A stretch of DNA of 64,000 bases, taken from Caldisericum exile_A. GTDB taxonomy: Bacteria; Caldisericota; Caldisericia; Caldisericales; Caldisericaceae. The position numbers and the translations under genes were made by a program. Where the stretch lies: contig NZ_JBLOBF010000001.1 of assembly GCF_047785965.1 (NCBI RefSeq), forward strand, positions 248,001-312,000. The letters run 5' to 3'. Positions 18,109 to 25,721 of this stretch are shown here, piece by piece. Positions within the stretch are counted from its first letter, which is position 1. Every line of letters begins with the position of its first letter. Below the pieces are notes generated by a model. That model saw only the letters and a program-made list of their open reading frames with translations, was not told the origin of the DNA and made no database searches.

Positions 18109-19377
18109 ATGAAGGATAAAAACTTTTATGGTGATTTGAATCCAAACGATGTGGAATCAATCTTAGCAAAAGCAACTACTGAAAAATTACCTCAGAGCAT
18201 TAAACCTGAGGAGTCTCAAGAGCAAGATGCCTCTCAACAAACAAAAGCTGAAACGGATTATAACAAAAAGGCAGAAAACGGAAATGTTTCTCTTAATGAA
18301 CAAAAAAAGAACAATAACCTGAATGAAACTTACTTGATGAAAACTTTCAAAAAGGGTGATATTATCACAGTAACCGTTGTTAAAGTTGAACCAAACGGAG
18401 CATATGTTAGCGCTGGTATTAAAGAAGATGTTTTTATTCCGCTTAGAGGACTTACAAATAAACAAGTAAATTCTGCTTCAGAGATTGTTAACGTTGGAGA
18501 TAAGATCAATGTGATGGTTCTACGTAATGGTCCAAATTTAATCCTCTCTAAAAAGCTTGCTGATAATGTAAAGAAGTATGAAGATCTAAAGCAGAAAATG
18601 GAGAATGAGGAAAAAGTAAAAGCTAAAGTTGAAAAGGTTATAAAGGGAGGCCTTCTCCTTGATATTGATGGAGTTCCGGCATTTTTGCCGCAGTCTCAAG
18701 TGGGACTAAAGAAAGGGGAAACTCTCGATTCACTTGTTGGAAAAGAAATTGATGTTTATCTTCTTGAAGTTGAGCCGAAAGTTAAAAGAGTTATCGCTTC
18801 AAGACTAAAGGTTTTACAAGAGGAAAAAGAACAACTTAAGAAACAAACACTTGTAAATCTCAAAAAAGGTGAAATCTATGAAGGTGTTGTAAAAGCTATC
18901 CAAGACTTTGGAGTGTTTGTAGATATTGGAAATGGCGTTGAAGGACTTATTAGAATTAATGAATTGACCTGGGGCAGGAGAAAGGATCCGCACGAAGTAG
19001 TAAAAGTAGGTGAGAAAATTAGAGTTAAAGTTTTATCCGTGAACCTTGACAATGAGAAAGTTTCGCTAAGTTTAAGACAAACTAAACCTCATCCATGGGA
19101 GGTAGTTGAAGATAAATATCCAATTGGAAGTATTGTCGAGGGAACAGTTCTTCGTATCCATCCTTTTGGGGTTGTTCTTGAACTTGACGAAGGTATTACA
19201 GGCCTCATTCATATTTCGCAGTTGGATATAAAGAGAGTAGATAAGATCGAAAATTTCGTTAAAATTGGTGATAAATTACAGGCAAAGGTTATGTCTATTG
19301 ATAAAGAAAACAGAAAAATGAAACTTAGTAGAAAGGCACTGTTTGAAAATGAACAAGGAGAAAATACGAATCAGTAA
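18109..19377 (+). CDS. rpsA: Ribosomal protein S1-like protein with four S1 domains
   Basis: A 422-residue protein with a charged, low-complexity N-terminal 75 residues followed by four S1/OB RNA-binding domains at roughly 78-150, 160-235, 250-325 and 335-410. The last two are closest to the canonical form (GVFVDIGNGVEGLIRINEL and GVVLELDEGITGLIHISQL). E. coli S1 has six domains and many deep-branching or Gram-positive bacteria have four, so it is either S1 itself or a related mRNA-binding protein. It lacks the IspH or cytidylate kinase fusions seen in some lineages. Its end overlaps fabZ. Confidence 0.85.
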   Translation: MKDKNFYGDLNPNDVESILAKATTEKLPQSIKPEESQEQDASQQTKAETDYNKKAENGNVSLNEQKKNNNLNETYLMKTFKKGDIITVTVVKVEPNGAYVSAGIKEDVFIPLRGLTNKQVNSASEIVNVGDKINVMVLRNGPNLILSKKLADNVKKYEDLKQKMENEEKVKAKVEKVIKGGLLLDIDGVPAFLPQSQVGLKKGETLDSLVGKEIDVYLLEVEPKVKRVIASRLKVLQEEKEQLKKQTLVNLKKGEIYEGVVKAIQDFGVFVDIGNGVEGLIRINELTWGRRKDPHEVVKVGEKIRVKVLSVNLDNEKVSLSLRQTKPHPWEVVEDKYPIGSIVEGTVLRIHPFGVVLELDEGITGLIHISQLDIKRVDKIENFVKIGDKLQAKVMSIDKENRKMKLSRKALFENEQGENTNQ

Positions 19378-19795
19378 AGAAGAAATAAAACAATATCTTC
19401 CTCATAGAGACCCTTTCTTGTTTGTAGATGAAATTACAGAAGTAGTTCCTGGGATTAATGCAGTGGGTTTAAAAAAATTTAGCGGTAATGAGAATTTTTT
19501 TGAAGGACATTTCCCAAATTTACCTATCCTTCCTGGTGTTATTCTTGTTGAAATGTGTGCTCAAGTTTCTGCTTTTATACTTTTGACTGTTGATAAATTT
19601 AAAAGCGCTTTTGGTTTTCTTGTAGGTATTGATGATTTTAAATTTATAAAAAAAGTAAATCCTGGAGATACTGTGAAAGTTGTTGCAAATATGCTTAATG
19701 TAAAATTCGGCATTGCCAAAAGCTATGTAGAAGCATTTGTTGACGATAATCTTGTTGCTAAAGGAATAATTGCGGTAAAAATTATTAAAGAATAG
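19349..19795 (+). CDS. fabZ: 3-hydroxyacyl-[acyl-carrier-protein] dehydratase FabZ
   Basis: FabZ removes water from 3-hydroxyacyl-ACP in fatty acid elongation. The 148-residue hot-dog-fold protein has LPHRDPFLFVDEI and the active-site helix GHFPNLPILPGVILVEMCAQ. Catalytic His54 and Glu68 are both present with the normal spacing. The frame opens with TTG 19343, and ATG 19349 is preferred, inside the S1 gene. No ribosome binding site is obvious, so translation may be coupled to the upstream gene. It is followed nine bases later by acpP. Confidence 0.95.
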   Translation: MNKEKIRISKEEIKQYLPHRDPFLFVDEITEVVPGINAVGLKKFSGNENFFEGHFPNLPILPGVILVEMCAQVSAFILLTVDKFKSAFGFLVGIDDFKFIKKVNPGDTVKVVANMLNVKFGIAKSYVEAFVDDNLVAKGIIAVKIIKE

Positions 19796-19804
19796 GAGGA
19801 AAAA

Positions 19805-20047
19805 ATGGAGGAAAAAGAAATTAGAGAAAAGGTCAATAAAGTAATTGTTGAAAAATTGGGTGTGGATAAAGAGAAAATAACAAATGATTCAAGATACGTT
19901 GAGGATCTTGGTGCTGATTCACTTGCACTTGTAGACATAGCAATGGCGCTTGAAGATGAATTTGGAATGAAGATTCTCGATGAAGATATCGAAAAAATAA
20001 CAACAGTTGGAAGTACTATTCAATATATTAAGGAACACATAAAATGA
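19805..20047 (+). CDS. acpP: Acyl carrier protein
   Basis: An 80-residue acidic carrier. S39 in GADSLALVDI receives the 4'-phosphopantetheine arm that holds the growing acyl chain. It is the last gene of the long efp-to-acpP cluster, and an intrinsic terminator follows 27 bases later. FabZ next door and PlsY 12 kb upstream use its acyl products. AGGAGG precedes the ATG. The acyl-ACP synthesis genes fabD, fabF and fabG are not in the window. Confidence 0.97.
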   Translation: MEEKEIREKVNKVIVEKLGVDKEKITNDSRYVEDLGADSLALVDIAMALEDEFGMKILDEDIEKITTVGSTIQYIKEHIK

Positions 20048-20074
20048 CTAAATGTTTACACTAGCTAAAATTTT

Positions 20075-20100
20075 AGAGGGCTGCCAAGCCCTCTTTTTAT
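20075..20100 (+). terminator. Intrinsic terminator after acpP
   Basis: A perfect seven-base stem, AGAGGGC (20075-20081) with GCCCTCT (20088-20094), a six-base loop and a T run after it. It closes the acpP transcript. It reaches three bases into the 3' end of proS on the other strand, where the run after the stem is AAAATTTT, so it is at best a weak terminator for proS. Confidence 0.88.
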
Positions 20101-21803
20101 TCTTTCACTTTCTCCAAAACAAATTTTACGGTCTCTTCAAAGTCCAGCGTAAATCGTTCCCCAGAGCTTCGAACTTTCACTTCAAACTTACCTTCTTTCT
20201 TTAATGCACGACCTACTATTATTTGTAAAGGAATTCCTATTAAGTCTGCATCATTAAACTTTTCCCCCGCGCTTAAGTCTTCTCTATCATCCAAAAGCAC
20301 GTCTATCCCTTCTTTAACAAAACGTTCGTGTAATTTATTGCTTGAACTATTTATTTCTTCATCGTTTAAGTTTATCGGTACAATTTCCACTTTAAAAGGT
20401 GCGATGTTTATAGGCCAAATTATTCCTTTATCATCGTGAAACTTTTCGACAATTGCTTGTAAAGTTCTTCCAACCCCAATTCCGTAACAACCCATGATGA
20501 AATATCTTTCTTTGCCATCTGCATCAAGAAAAGTCGCATTCATTTTTTCGGAATATTTCGTACCTAACTTAAAGGTGTGTCCTAATTCAATTCCATTAAA
20601 TTTTTTAAAAGGTGTGCCACACTTTGGGCAGAGATCTCCCTCTTTTACAGTCCGTATATCCTCTACATAGTTAGAATTAAAATCTCTTCCGATATTTACG
20701 TTTTTAAAATGAAATCCATCTTCATTAGCACCACAGACAAAGTTTTTCATTTTCAAAATACGTTTGTCTACTACAACCTCAATTGGTGAATTAATAGGGC
20801 CAATTGCACCTATATGTGCTTTAAAAATATTAAAAACTTCATCCTCACTTGCTAGCTCCAAAGTTTTTGCACTAAAAAAATTCTTGAGTTTAACTTCGTT
20901 TAATTCGTCATCTCCTTTTACAATTGCAAGAAAGTATTTCCCGTCAATTTTGTAAACAAGAGATTTCACTAATTTGCTCTTTGGTAGATTTAGAAAATTT
21001 GAAACTTCCTCAATTGTTCTGTTGTCAAAAGTTTCTATTTTTTTAAGAGGTAATTCAGTTTCTACTTCATTAGGGTCTGTATCCAAGGATTTTGCAGCCT
21101 CTGTATTTGCAGCATAGCCGCATTTAGGACACATTACGAACTCACTTTCTCCACCCAAATCAGATATTACAACAAATTCATGAGAAACTTTCCCTCCAAT
21201 TGCACCCGAATCAGCCTCTATAGGTATTACATCAAGGTGACATCTTTCAAATATATTAATATATGCATCATACATTTTTTTATAGCTTATTTCAAGATTT
21301 TCTTCTGAGGTATCAAAGGAATATGCATCTTTCATTAAAAATTCTCTTGCTCTCATTAGGCCAAAGCGAGGTCTTATTTCATCACGATACTTAGTTTGAA
21401 TTTGGTAAAATATTTTCGGTAGGTCTTTATAAGAGCGTAGTTCTCTTCTTGCAAGATCAACAACTGCCTCTTCGTGGGTAGGTCCAAGGCAAAAAAATCT
21501 TCCCTTTCTATCCTTTACTTTAAACATTTCATCTCCATAAATGTCCCATCTACCTGTTTCATCCCATAGTTCCTTAGGCATAATTGCCGGAAAAAGAAGT
21601 TCAAGTGCCCCTGCTTTGTTCATTTCTTCCCTTATTATCTTTTCAACATTTTTTAAAGCAATTAAACCAAAGGGTAAGTATGAGTATACGCCCGCCGCCA
21701 TTTTTCTTATTAGACCTGCTTTTATCATTAATTTATGGCTTTCTATCTCCGCATCCTGCGGATCTTCACGTAAAGTTGGAAGAAAAAAGTCTTTTATCTT
21801 CAT
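20097..21803 (-). CDS. proS: Prolyl-tRNA synthetase, bacterial type
   Basis: A class II synthetase of 568 residues that charges tRNA-Pro. Motif 2 (RDEIRPRFGLMRAREFLMKDAY at about 139-160) and motif 3 (GCYGIGVGRTLQAIVE) are intact. Between them lies the YbaK-like editing insertion (roughly 230-390, FLNLPKSKLVKSLVYK), typical of the bacterial form that removes misacylated alanine. The C-terminal anticodon-binding domain ends the chain. AAAGGAG precedes the ATG. In many bacteria proS follows rseP; here it stands alone between acpP and pncC. Confidence 0.97.
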   Translation of the reverse strand: MKIKDFFLPTLREDPQDAEIESHKLMIKAGLIRKMAAGVYSYLPFGLIALKNVEKIIREEMNKAGALELLFPAIMPKELWDETGRWDIYGDEMFKVKDRKGRFFCLGPTHEEAVVDLARRELRSYKDLPKIFYQIQTKYRDEIRPRFGLMRAREFLMKDAYSFDTSEENLEISYKKMYDAYINIFERCHLDVIPIEADSGAIGGKVSHEFVVISDLGGESEFVMCPKCGYAANTEAAKSLDTDPNEVETELPLKKIETFDNRTIEEVSNFLNLPKSKLVKSLVYKIDGKYFLAIVKGDDELNEVKLKNFFSAKTLELASEDEVFNIFKAHIGAIGPINSPIEVVVDKRILKMKNFVCGANEDGFHFKNVNIGRDFNSNYVEDIRTVKEGDLCPKCGTPFKKFNGIELGHTFKLGTKYSEKMNATFLDADGKERYFIMGCYGIGVGRTLQAIVEKFHDDKGIIWPINIAPFKVEIVPINLNDEEINSSSNKLHERFVKEGIDVLLDDREDLSAGEKFNDADLIGIPLQIIVGRALKKEGKFEVKVRSSGERFTLDFEETVKFVLEKVKE

Positions 21804-21835
21804 AAATTAACTCCTTTCTCTAATTTACATATCAT

Positions 21836-21864
21836 ATTATATGGATCTTGCATATTCTTTAAAA
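21836..21864 (-). promoter_or_regulatory. Probable proS promoter
   Basis: TATAAT on the minus strand (21841-21836), a 17-base spacer and a weak TTTTAA (21864-21859). The leader of about 30 bases contains AAAGGAG in front of the proS ATG. It overlaps the divergent pncC promoter. Confidence 0.5.
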
Positions 21865-21875
21865 TAGTGTAAAAT
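21848..21875 (+). promoter_or_regulatory. Probable pncC promoter, near-leaderless
   Basis: TTGCAT (21848-21853), a 16-base spacer and TAAAAT (21870-21875). The pncC ATG is nine bases further on (21885), with no ribosome binding site between, so the transcript start would fall at or within a few bases of the ATG. It overlaps the proS promoter on the opposite strand, so the two may compete. Confidence 0.5.
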
Positions 21876-21884
21876 TTACACAGT

Positions 21885-22358
21885 ATGATAGAAATATCAC
21901 AGAAATTAGTAAACGCTCTTAAAGAAAGAAACTTAACTCTTTCAACTGCCGAATCCATAACGGGCGGTCTTGTAGCTAAATTAATTACCGATATCCCAGG
22001 GAGCTCCAAAGTTTACTTAGGTGGTATTGTTGCTTACTCTCCTAAAGCAAAGATTGAAATTTTAAAAATTGATAGAGAAATAGTGGAAATGTTAGGAACA
22101 GTTGATCCTTTAGTTGCTGAACTTATGTCTACAAATGTTAGAAATCTATTTAAAGCAGATATTGGGCTTTCAACAACAGGTATTGCTGGACCAGATCCTA
22201 TTGAAGGAAAACCTGTTGGACTTTCTTATGTGGGAATTTCAGTAAACAACAAAAACTTTGTCTTTGAAAACAAATTTCAAGGTGATCGTATTATAATAAG
22301 GGAGAATGTAGCAGAGTTTTTGCTTAAAAAATTACTAGAAATTTTAGAAGGAGGTTGA
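21885..22358 (+). CDS. pncC: Nicotinamide-nucleotide amidohydrolase (stand-alone CinA C-terminal domain)
   Basis: PncC converts nicotinamide mononucleotide to nicotinate mononucleotide in NAD recycling. The 157-residue protein is the CinA C-terminal domain alone: LSTAESITGGLVAKLI at about 19-34, GGIVAYSPKAKIEIL and TGIAGPDPIEGKPVGLSYVGI. No MoaB-like N-terminal half is fused. The ATG has no Shine-Dalgarno sequence. It is followed by the two pfk genes with AGAAGGAGG lying in its last codons, so it probably leads that operon. Confidence 0.93.
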   Translation: MIEISQKLVNALKERNLTLSTAESITGGLVAKLITDIPGSSKVYLGGIVAYSPKAKIEILKIDREIVEMLGTVDPLVAELMSTNVRNLFKADIGLSTTGIAGPDPIEGKPVGLSYVGISVNNKNFVFENKFQGDRIIIRENVAEFLLKKLLEILEGG

Positions 22359-22363
22359 TAGCT

Positions 22364-23380
22364 ATGAGAATTGGAGTTTTGACTGGTGGTGGTGATTGTC
22401 CTGGATTGAACCCAGCAATAAGAGGTGTAGTTTATAGAGCCGCTGACTTTGGCGATGAAGTTATTGGATTCGAAGAAGGCTGGAAAGGGCTTATTGAGGA
22501 CAAAAAAAGACCTTTATCCATCAAAGATGTTGAAGAAATCATAAATTATGGGGGCACAATTCTTTTTACTTCGAGGACAAATCCTTTTAAGGAAGAAAAA
22601 GGGCCCGAAAAGGTTATTGAAACATTACAGAAAAATAATATAGATGCACTCATAGCAATTGGAGGAGACGATACATTATCAGTTGCGCTTAAACTCCATA
22701 AACTTGGTGTAAAGGTAGTTGGTGTCCCGAAAACAATGGATAATGATTTGTCACAAACTGACTATACTTTTGGATTTTTCACCTCGGTAGAAGTTGCAGT
22801 GGATGCTCTTAATAGGCTGAGAGATACTGCCAAATCCCATAAGCGTATTATAGTTCTTGAAGTGATGGGAAGAGAAGCAGGTTGGGTTGCACTTTACACA
22901 GGTATTGCTGGTGCAGCAGACTGGATCTTAATCCCTGAAGAGAAACCTGACTACGATAAGATGTGTGAGCATCTTAAGAAGAAGTATGAAGAAAAGGGAT
23001 ATGCGCTTGTAGTTGTGTCTGAAGGAATTGAAGTTCCTACCGAAACTATAACCGAAGTTGATGAATTTGGTCATGAATTACTTCAGAAGAGGGGCGTTCA
23101 TGAATATGTTGCTGATTTAATATCCAAGAAACTCGGTATTTCTACTCGCAGCGCAATTATCGGACATATACAAAGAGGTGGTCCTCCAACAGTCTTTGAC
23201 CGTATTCTTGCAACAAGAGTTGGAGTAAAAGCAGTTGAGATGGTACATGAGGGTGATTTCGGAAAGATGGCCGCAGTTTCTGGTAATAAAGTGATATCTG
23301 TTCCGCTTGAAGATGCAGCTGGCAAGCCAAAACTTGTAGACGAAGAATGGCTTAATTTTATGAAAGTCTTTGAAAAATGA
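22364..23380 (+). CDS. pfp: 6-phosphofructokinase, predicted pyrophosphate-dependent
   Basis: This 338-residue enzyme phosphorylates fructose-6-phosphate. The substrate loops GGGDCPGLN (8-16) and PKTMDND (122-128) are intact. Two positions decide the donor. GGDDTL has Asp103 where ATP enzymes have Gly, and Lys123 replaces the Gly of E. coli PfkA, both hallmarks of PPi-dependent PFK. The reaction is then reversible and saves ATP. The frame opens with TTG at 22355, but AGAAGGAGG (22346-22354) favours ATG 22364. The stop overlaps the start of a second, ATP-type pfk. Confidence 0.9.
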   Translation: MRIGVLTGGGDCPGLNPAIRGVVYRAADFGDEVIGFEEGWKGLIEDKKRPLSIKDVEEIINYGGTILFTSRTNPFKEEKGPEKVIETLQKNNIDALIAIGGDDTLSVALKLHKLGVKVVGVPKTMDNDLSQTDYTFGFFTSVEVAVDALNRLRDTAKSHKRIIVLEVMGREAGWVALYTGIAGAADWILIPEEKPDYDKMCEHLKKKYEEKGYALVVVSEGIEVPTETITEVDEFGHELLQKRGVHEYVADLISKKLGISTRSAIIGHIQRGGPPTVFDRILATRVGVKAVEMVHEGDFGKMAAVSGNKVISVPLEDAAGKPKLVDEEWLNFMKVFEK

Positions 23381-24339
23381 AAAGAATAGCCGTTCTTACC
23401 TCCGGGGGCGATGCCCCCGGTATGAATGCAGCAATAAGAAGTGTTGTTCGAGTTGGTTTTTCAAGGAAGATTGAAGTAATTGGTGTATTTGAAGGATACA
23501 GAGGTTTAACCCAAAAAAGTTTTAAGAATCTCCTTCCTCGCGATGTGAGTGGACTCCTTGAAGAGGGAGGAACTTTTCTTTTATCTTCAAGAACAGAAGA
23601 ATTTAAGGAAGATAAAATTCAGGAGCTTGCGATCAAGAATATGAAGGAGGAAGGAATTGAAGGTCTTATCGTAATTGGTGGTAATGGTTCACAGTCGGGA
23701 AGTCTTGCTCTCTTTAAAAAAGGTTTTCCCGTAGTTGGAGTTGCATCAACAATCGATAACGATCTATGGGGAACAGATTATACCATTGGTTTTGATACTG
23801 CCGTAAATACCGCAATTGAAGCAATCGACAAAATTAGGGATACTGCTACATCCCATTCAAGAACTTTTATTGTAGAAGTAATGGGTAGGGATAGAGGTTT
23901 TATTGCGCTTGAAGCAGGTCTTGCAAGTGGTGCAGATATTGTCCTTATTCCTGAAAGAAAATTTGATATTGATAAAATTATTGAGAATATAAAAGCTGGC
24001 CTTAAAAAGAAGAAGAAACATCATATGATAATAACTGCTGAAGGTGCAATCCATGCGCAGGATCTCCAATCTGAAATAAAGGGAAGACTTCCTGATCTTG
24101 ATGTGAAGTATTCTGTTCTTGGTTATATTCAAAGAGGAGGTGCACCAACAAGGTTTGATAGAATAATAGCAACGATGTTCGGCGCAGAGGCCGTTGAATT
24201 GCTAATAAAAGGAACTCCTGGGTTTGTAGTTGGGATAAAAGATAACCATATCGTACATATTCCCATTGAAGATGCAGTAAAAAAATTTAAAGAGATCAAC
24301 TATAAGTTATACGACATTATTGAGGAAGTGTCTGTGTAA
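23377..24339 (+). CDS. pfkA: 6-phosphofructokinase, predicted ATP-type
   Basis: This 320-residue enzyme matches E. coli PfkA in length and numbering. GGDAPGMN begins the chain and D127 in STIDNDL is the catalytic base. Gly104, rather than Asp, and Ser124, rather than Lys, point to ATP as donor. The usual Mg-binding D103 of GGDGS is an asparagine here (GGNGS), which is unusual and may change donor affinity. It starts within the stop of the PPi-type pfk (ATGA), giving a tandem pair from duplication or from two origins, and its stop overlaps the histidine kinase start. Confidence 0.88.
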   Translation: MKRIAVLTSGGDAPGMNAAIRSVVRVGFSRKIEVIGVFEGYRGLTQKSFKNLLPRDVSGLLEEGGTFLLSSRTEEFKEDKIQELAIKNMKEEGIEGLIVIGGNGSQSGSLALFKKGFPVVGVASTIDNDLWGTDYTIGFDTAVNTAIEAIDKIRDTATSHSRTFIVEVMGRDRGFIALEAGLASGADIVLIPERKFDIDKIIENIKAGLKKKKKHHMIITAEGAIHAQDLQSEIKGRLPDLDVKYSVLGYIQRGGAPTRFDRIIATMFGAEAVELLIKGTPGFVVGIKDNHIVHIPIEDAVKKFKEINYKLYDIIEEVSV

Positions 24340-25721
24340 TGAAAAGGATATTTACATCTATCCGATTTCAGTTAATCTTTGTTCTTGTTGTCTTTATAAT
24401 ATTTACCTTTTTTACGATTTCTTCGAGTATTTCGCAGTATCTTGAGCAAAATGAAATTGAAAGCGAGACCAAGAGACTCACTATTATAAGTAGGCAGATT
24501 GAGGAACGCTTCGAAAAGATGTATACTGCAGAATCACTTCTAAGAGGATACGATAATATTACCGCAAAAGAACGCAACTTATATATTAATGTTTTCTTGA
24601 AGCCAGCTTTTGAGAATTATTTTTCAATGATATCATCAGCGTATTCTGATGTCGAAGTAGGTTATTATATTCCCATTTTCAATAATCCAATAAGTGTTCA
24701 TTCATCAAAAGGAAATCTAATTAAAAAGGTCGTTGTAATGGTTGCAATACCAGAGAAATATGGTGGTGGGTATATTTTTTCTGCAGTTCCTCAATCTAAT
24801 GTAAAGGATAACATAAGAAATATTATTTATTCAATTAATCGTATAATATTCTACCTTGCTCTAATTACAATGATAATTGTTCTTATTATTACCTCTTTCT
24901 TTAGTCTTCGCATACTTCAAATTCGTAAAGGCCTTAAAAATCTCGAAAGAAACCTTGATTTTAGATTTCCTAATTATGGGGGAGAAATTGGCGATATTGC
25001 AGCTTCAATAAACAGTATGGCTGAAAATCTTAAGAGAAATCTTGAAGAAATGCAAAAAGCAGAGGCATTAAAATCACTTGGTTTGTTTACAGCTGGTATT
25101 GTACATGAAGTAAGGAATCCATTAACTTCTATAAAAGGCTTTGCAACAATTCTTTCACAAAAACTTCAGGGCAAAGACGAAGAAAGATTTGTTCGTCCAA
25201 TTCTCACTGAGACTGAAAGACTTGGACGAATCGTTGATGATCTTTTAAAATATGGAAGACCCTCTCCATTATCACTTGTAAAATTCAATTTAAAGCCTTT
25301 CTTCAACCATATTTTAGAGCTTGCAAAACAATACGATTCTAAAAAGAAAATTAAATTTGAGTTAAAATGCCAAGATCTAACAATAGTTGCGGACGAAAGA
25401 AAACTTGAAGAACTTTTCCTAAACCTCGTTATTAATGCAGTTCAAGCGATTGACAAAGAAGATGGTTTGATTGAAATAGAGTGTATTGATGAAGGAAGAA
25501 GCATAAGAATAACTGTTCAAGATAATGGTTCAGGAATGGACGAAGATACCATTAAAAATATTTTTGTTCCGTTCTATACAACTAAAGAACATGGTACAGG
25601 TTTAGGTCTTGCAATAGTTCATCGAATTGTTGAAGAGCATAACGGGAAGATTCTTGTAGAAAGTAAAGTAGGTTTAGGAACAAAATTTACAATCATATTG
25701 CCAAAGAGGGATCTAAAGTGA
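24339..25721 (+). CDS. NtrB-type membrane sensor histidine kinase
   Basis: A 460-residue kinase. One membrane segment is at about residues 10-30, an external sensor region at 31-165 and a second segment at about 168-190. A HAMP-like linker follows, then a dimerisation domain with phosphoacceptor H256 in GIVHEVRNPLTSIKG. ATPase boxes are NLVINAVQAI, DNGSGMDEDTIKNIFVPFY and GTGLGLAIVHRI. The 'HExRNPL' box is of the NtrB/ZraS type that partners sigma-54 activators. The ATG overlaps the last base of pfkA, and the TGA overlaps the regulator's GTG (GTGA). Confidence 0.92.
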   Translation: MKRIFTSIRFQLIFVLVVFIIFTFFTISSSISQYLEQNEIESETKRLTIISRQIEERFEKMYTAESLLRGYDNITAKERNLYINVFLKPAFENYFSMISSAYSDVEVGYYIPIFNNPISVHSSKGNLIKKVVVMVAIPEKYGGGYIFSAVPQSNVKDNIRNIIYSINRIIFYLALITMIIVLIITSFFSLRILQIRKGLKNLERNLDFRFPNYGGEIGDIAASINSMAENLKRNLEEMQKAEALKSLGLFTAGIVHEVRNPLTSIKGFATILSQKLQGKDEERFVRPILTETERLGRIVDDLLKYGRPSPLSLVKFNLKPFFNHILELAKQYDSKKKIKFELKCQDLTIVADERKLEELFLNLVINAVQAIDKEDGLIEIECIDEGRSIRITVQDNGSGMDEDTIKNIFVPFYTTKEHGTGLGLAIVHRIVEEHNGKILVESKVGLGTKFTIILPKRDLK

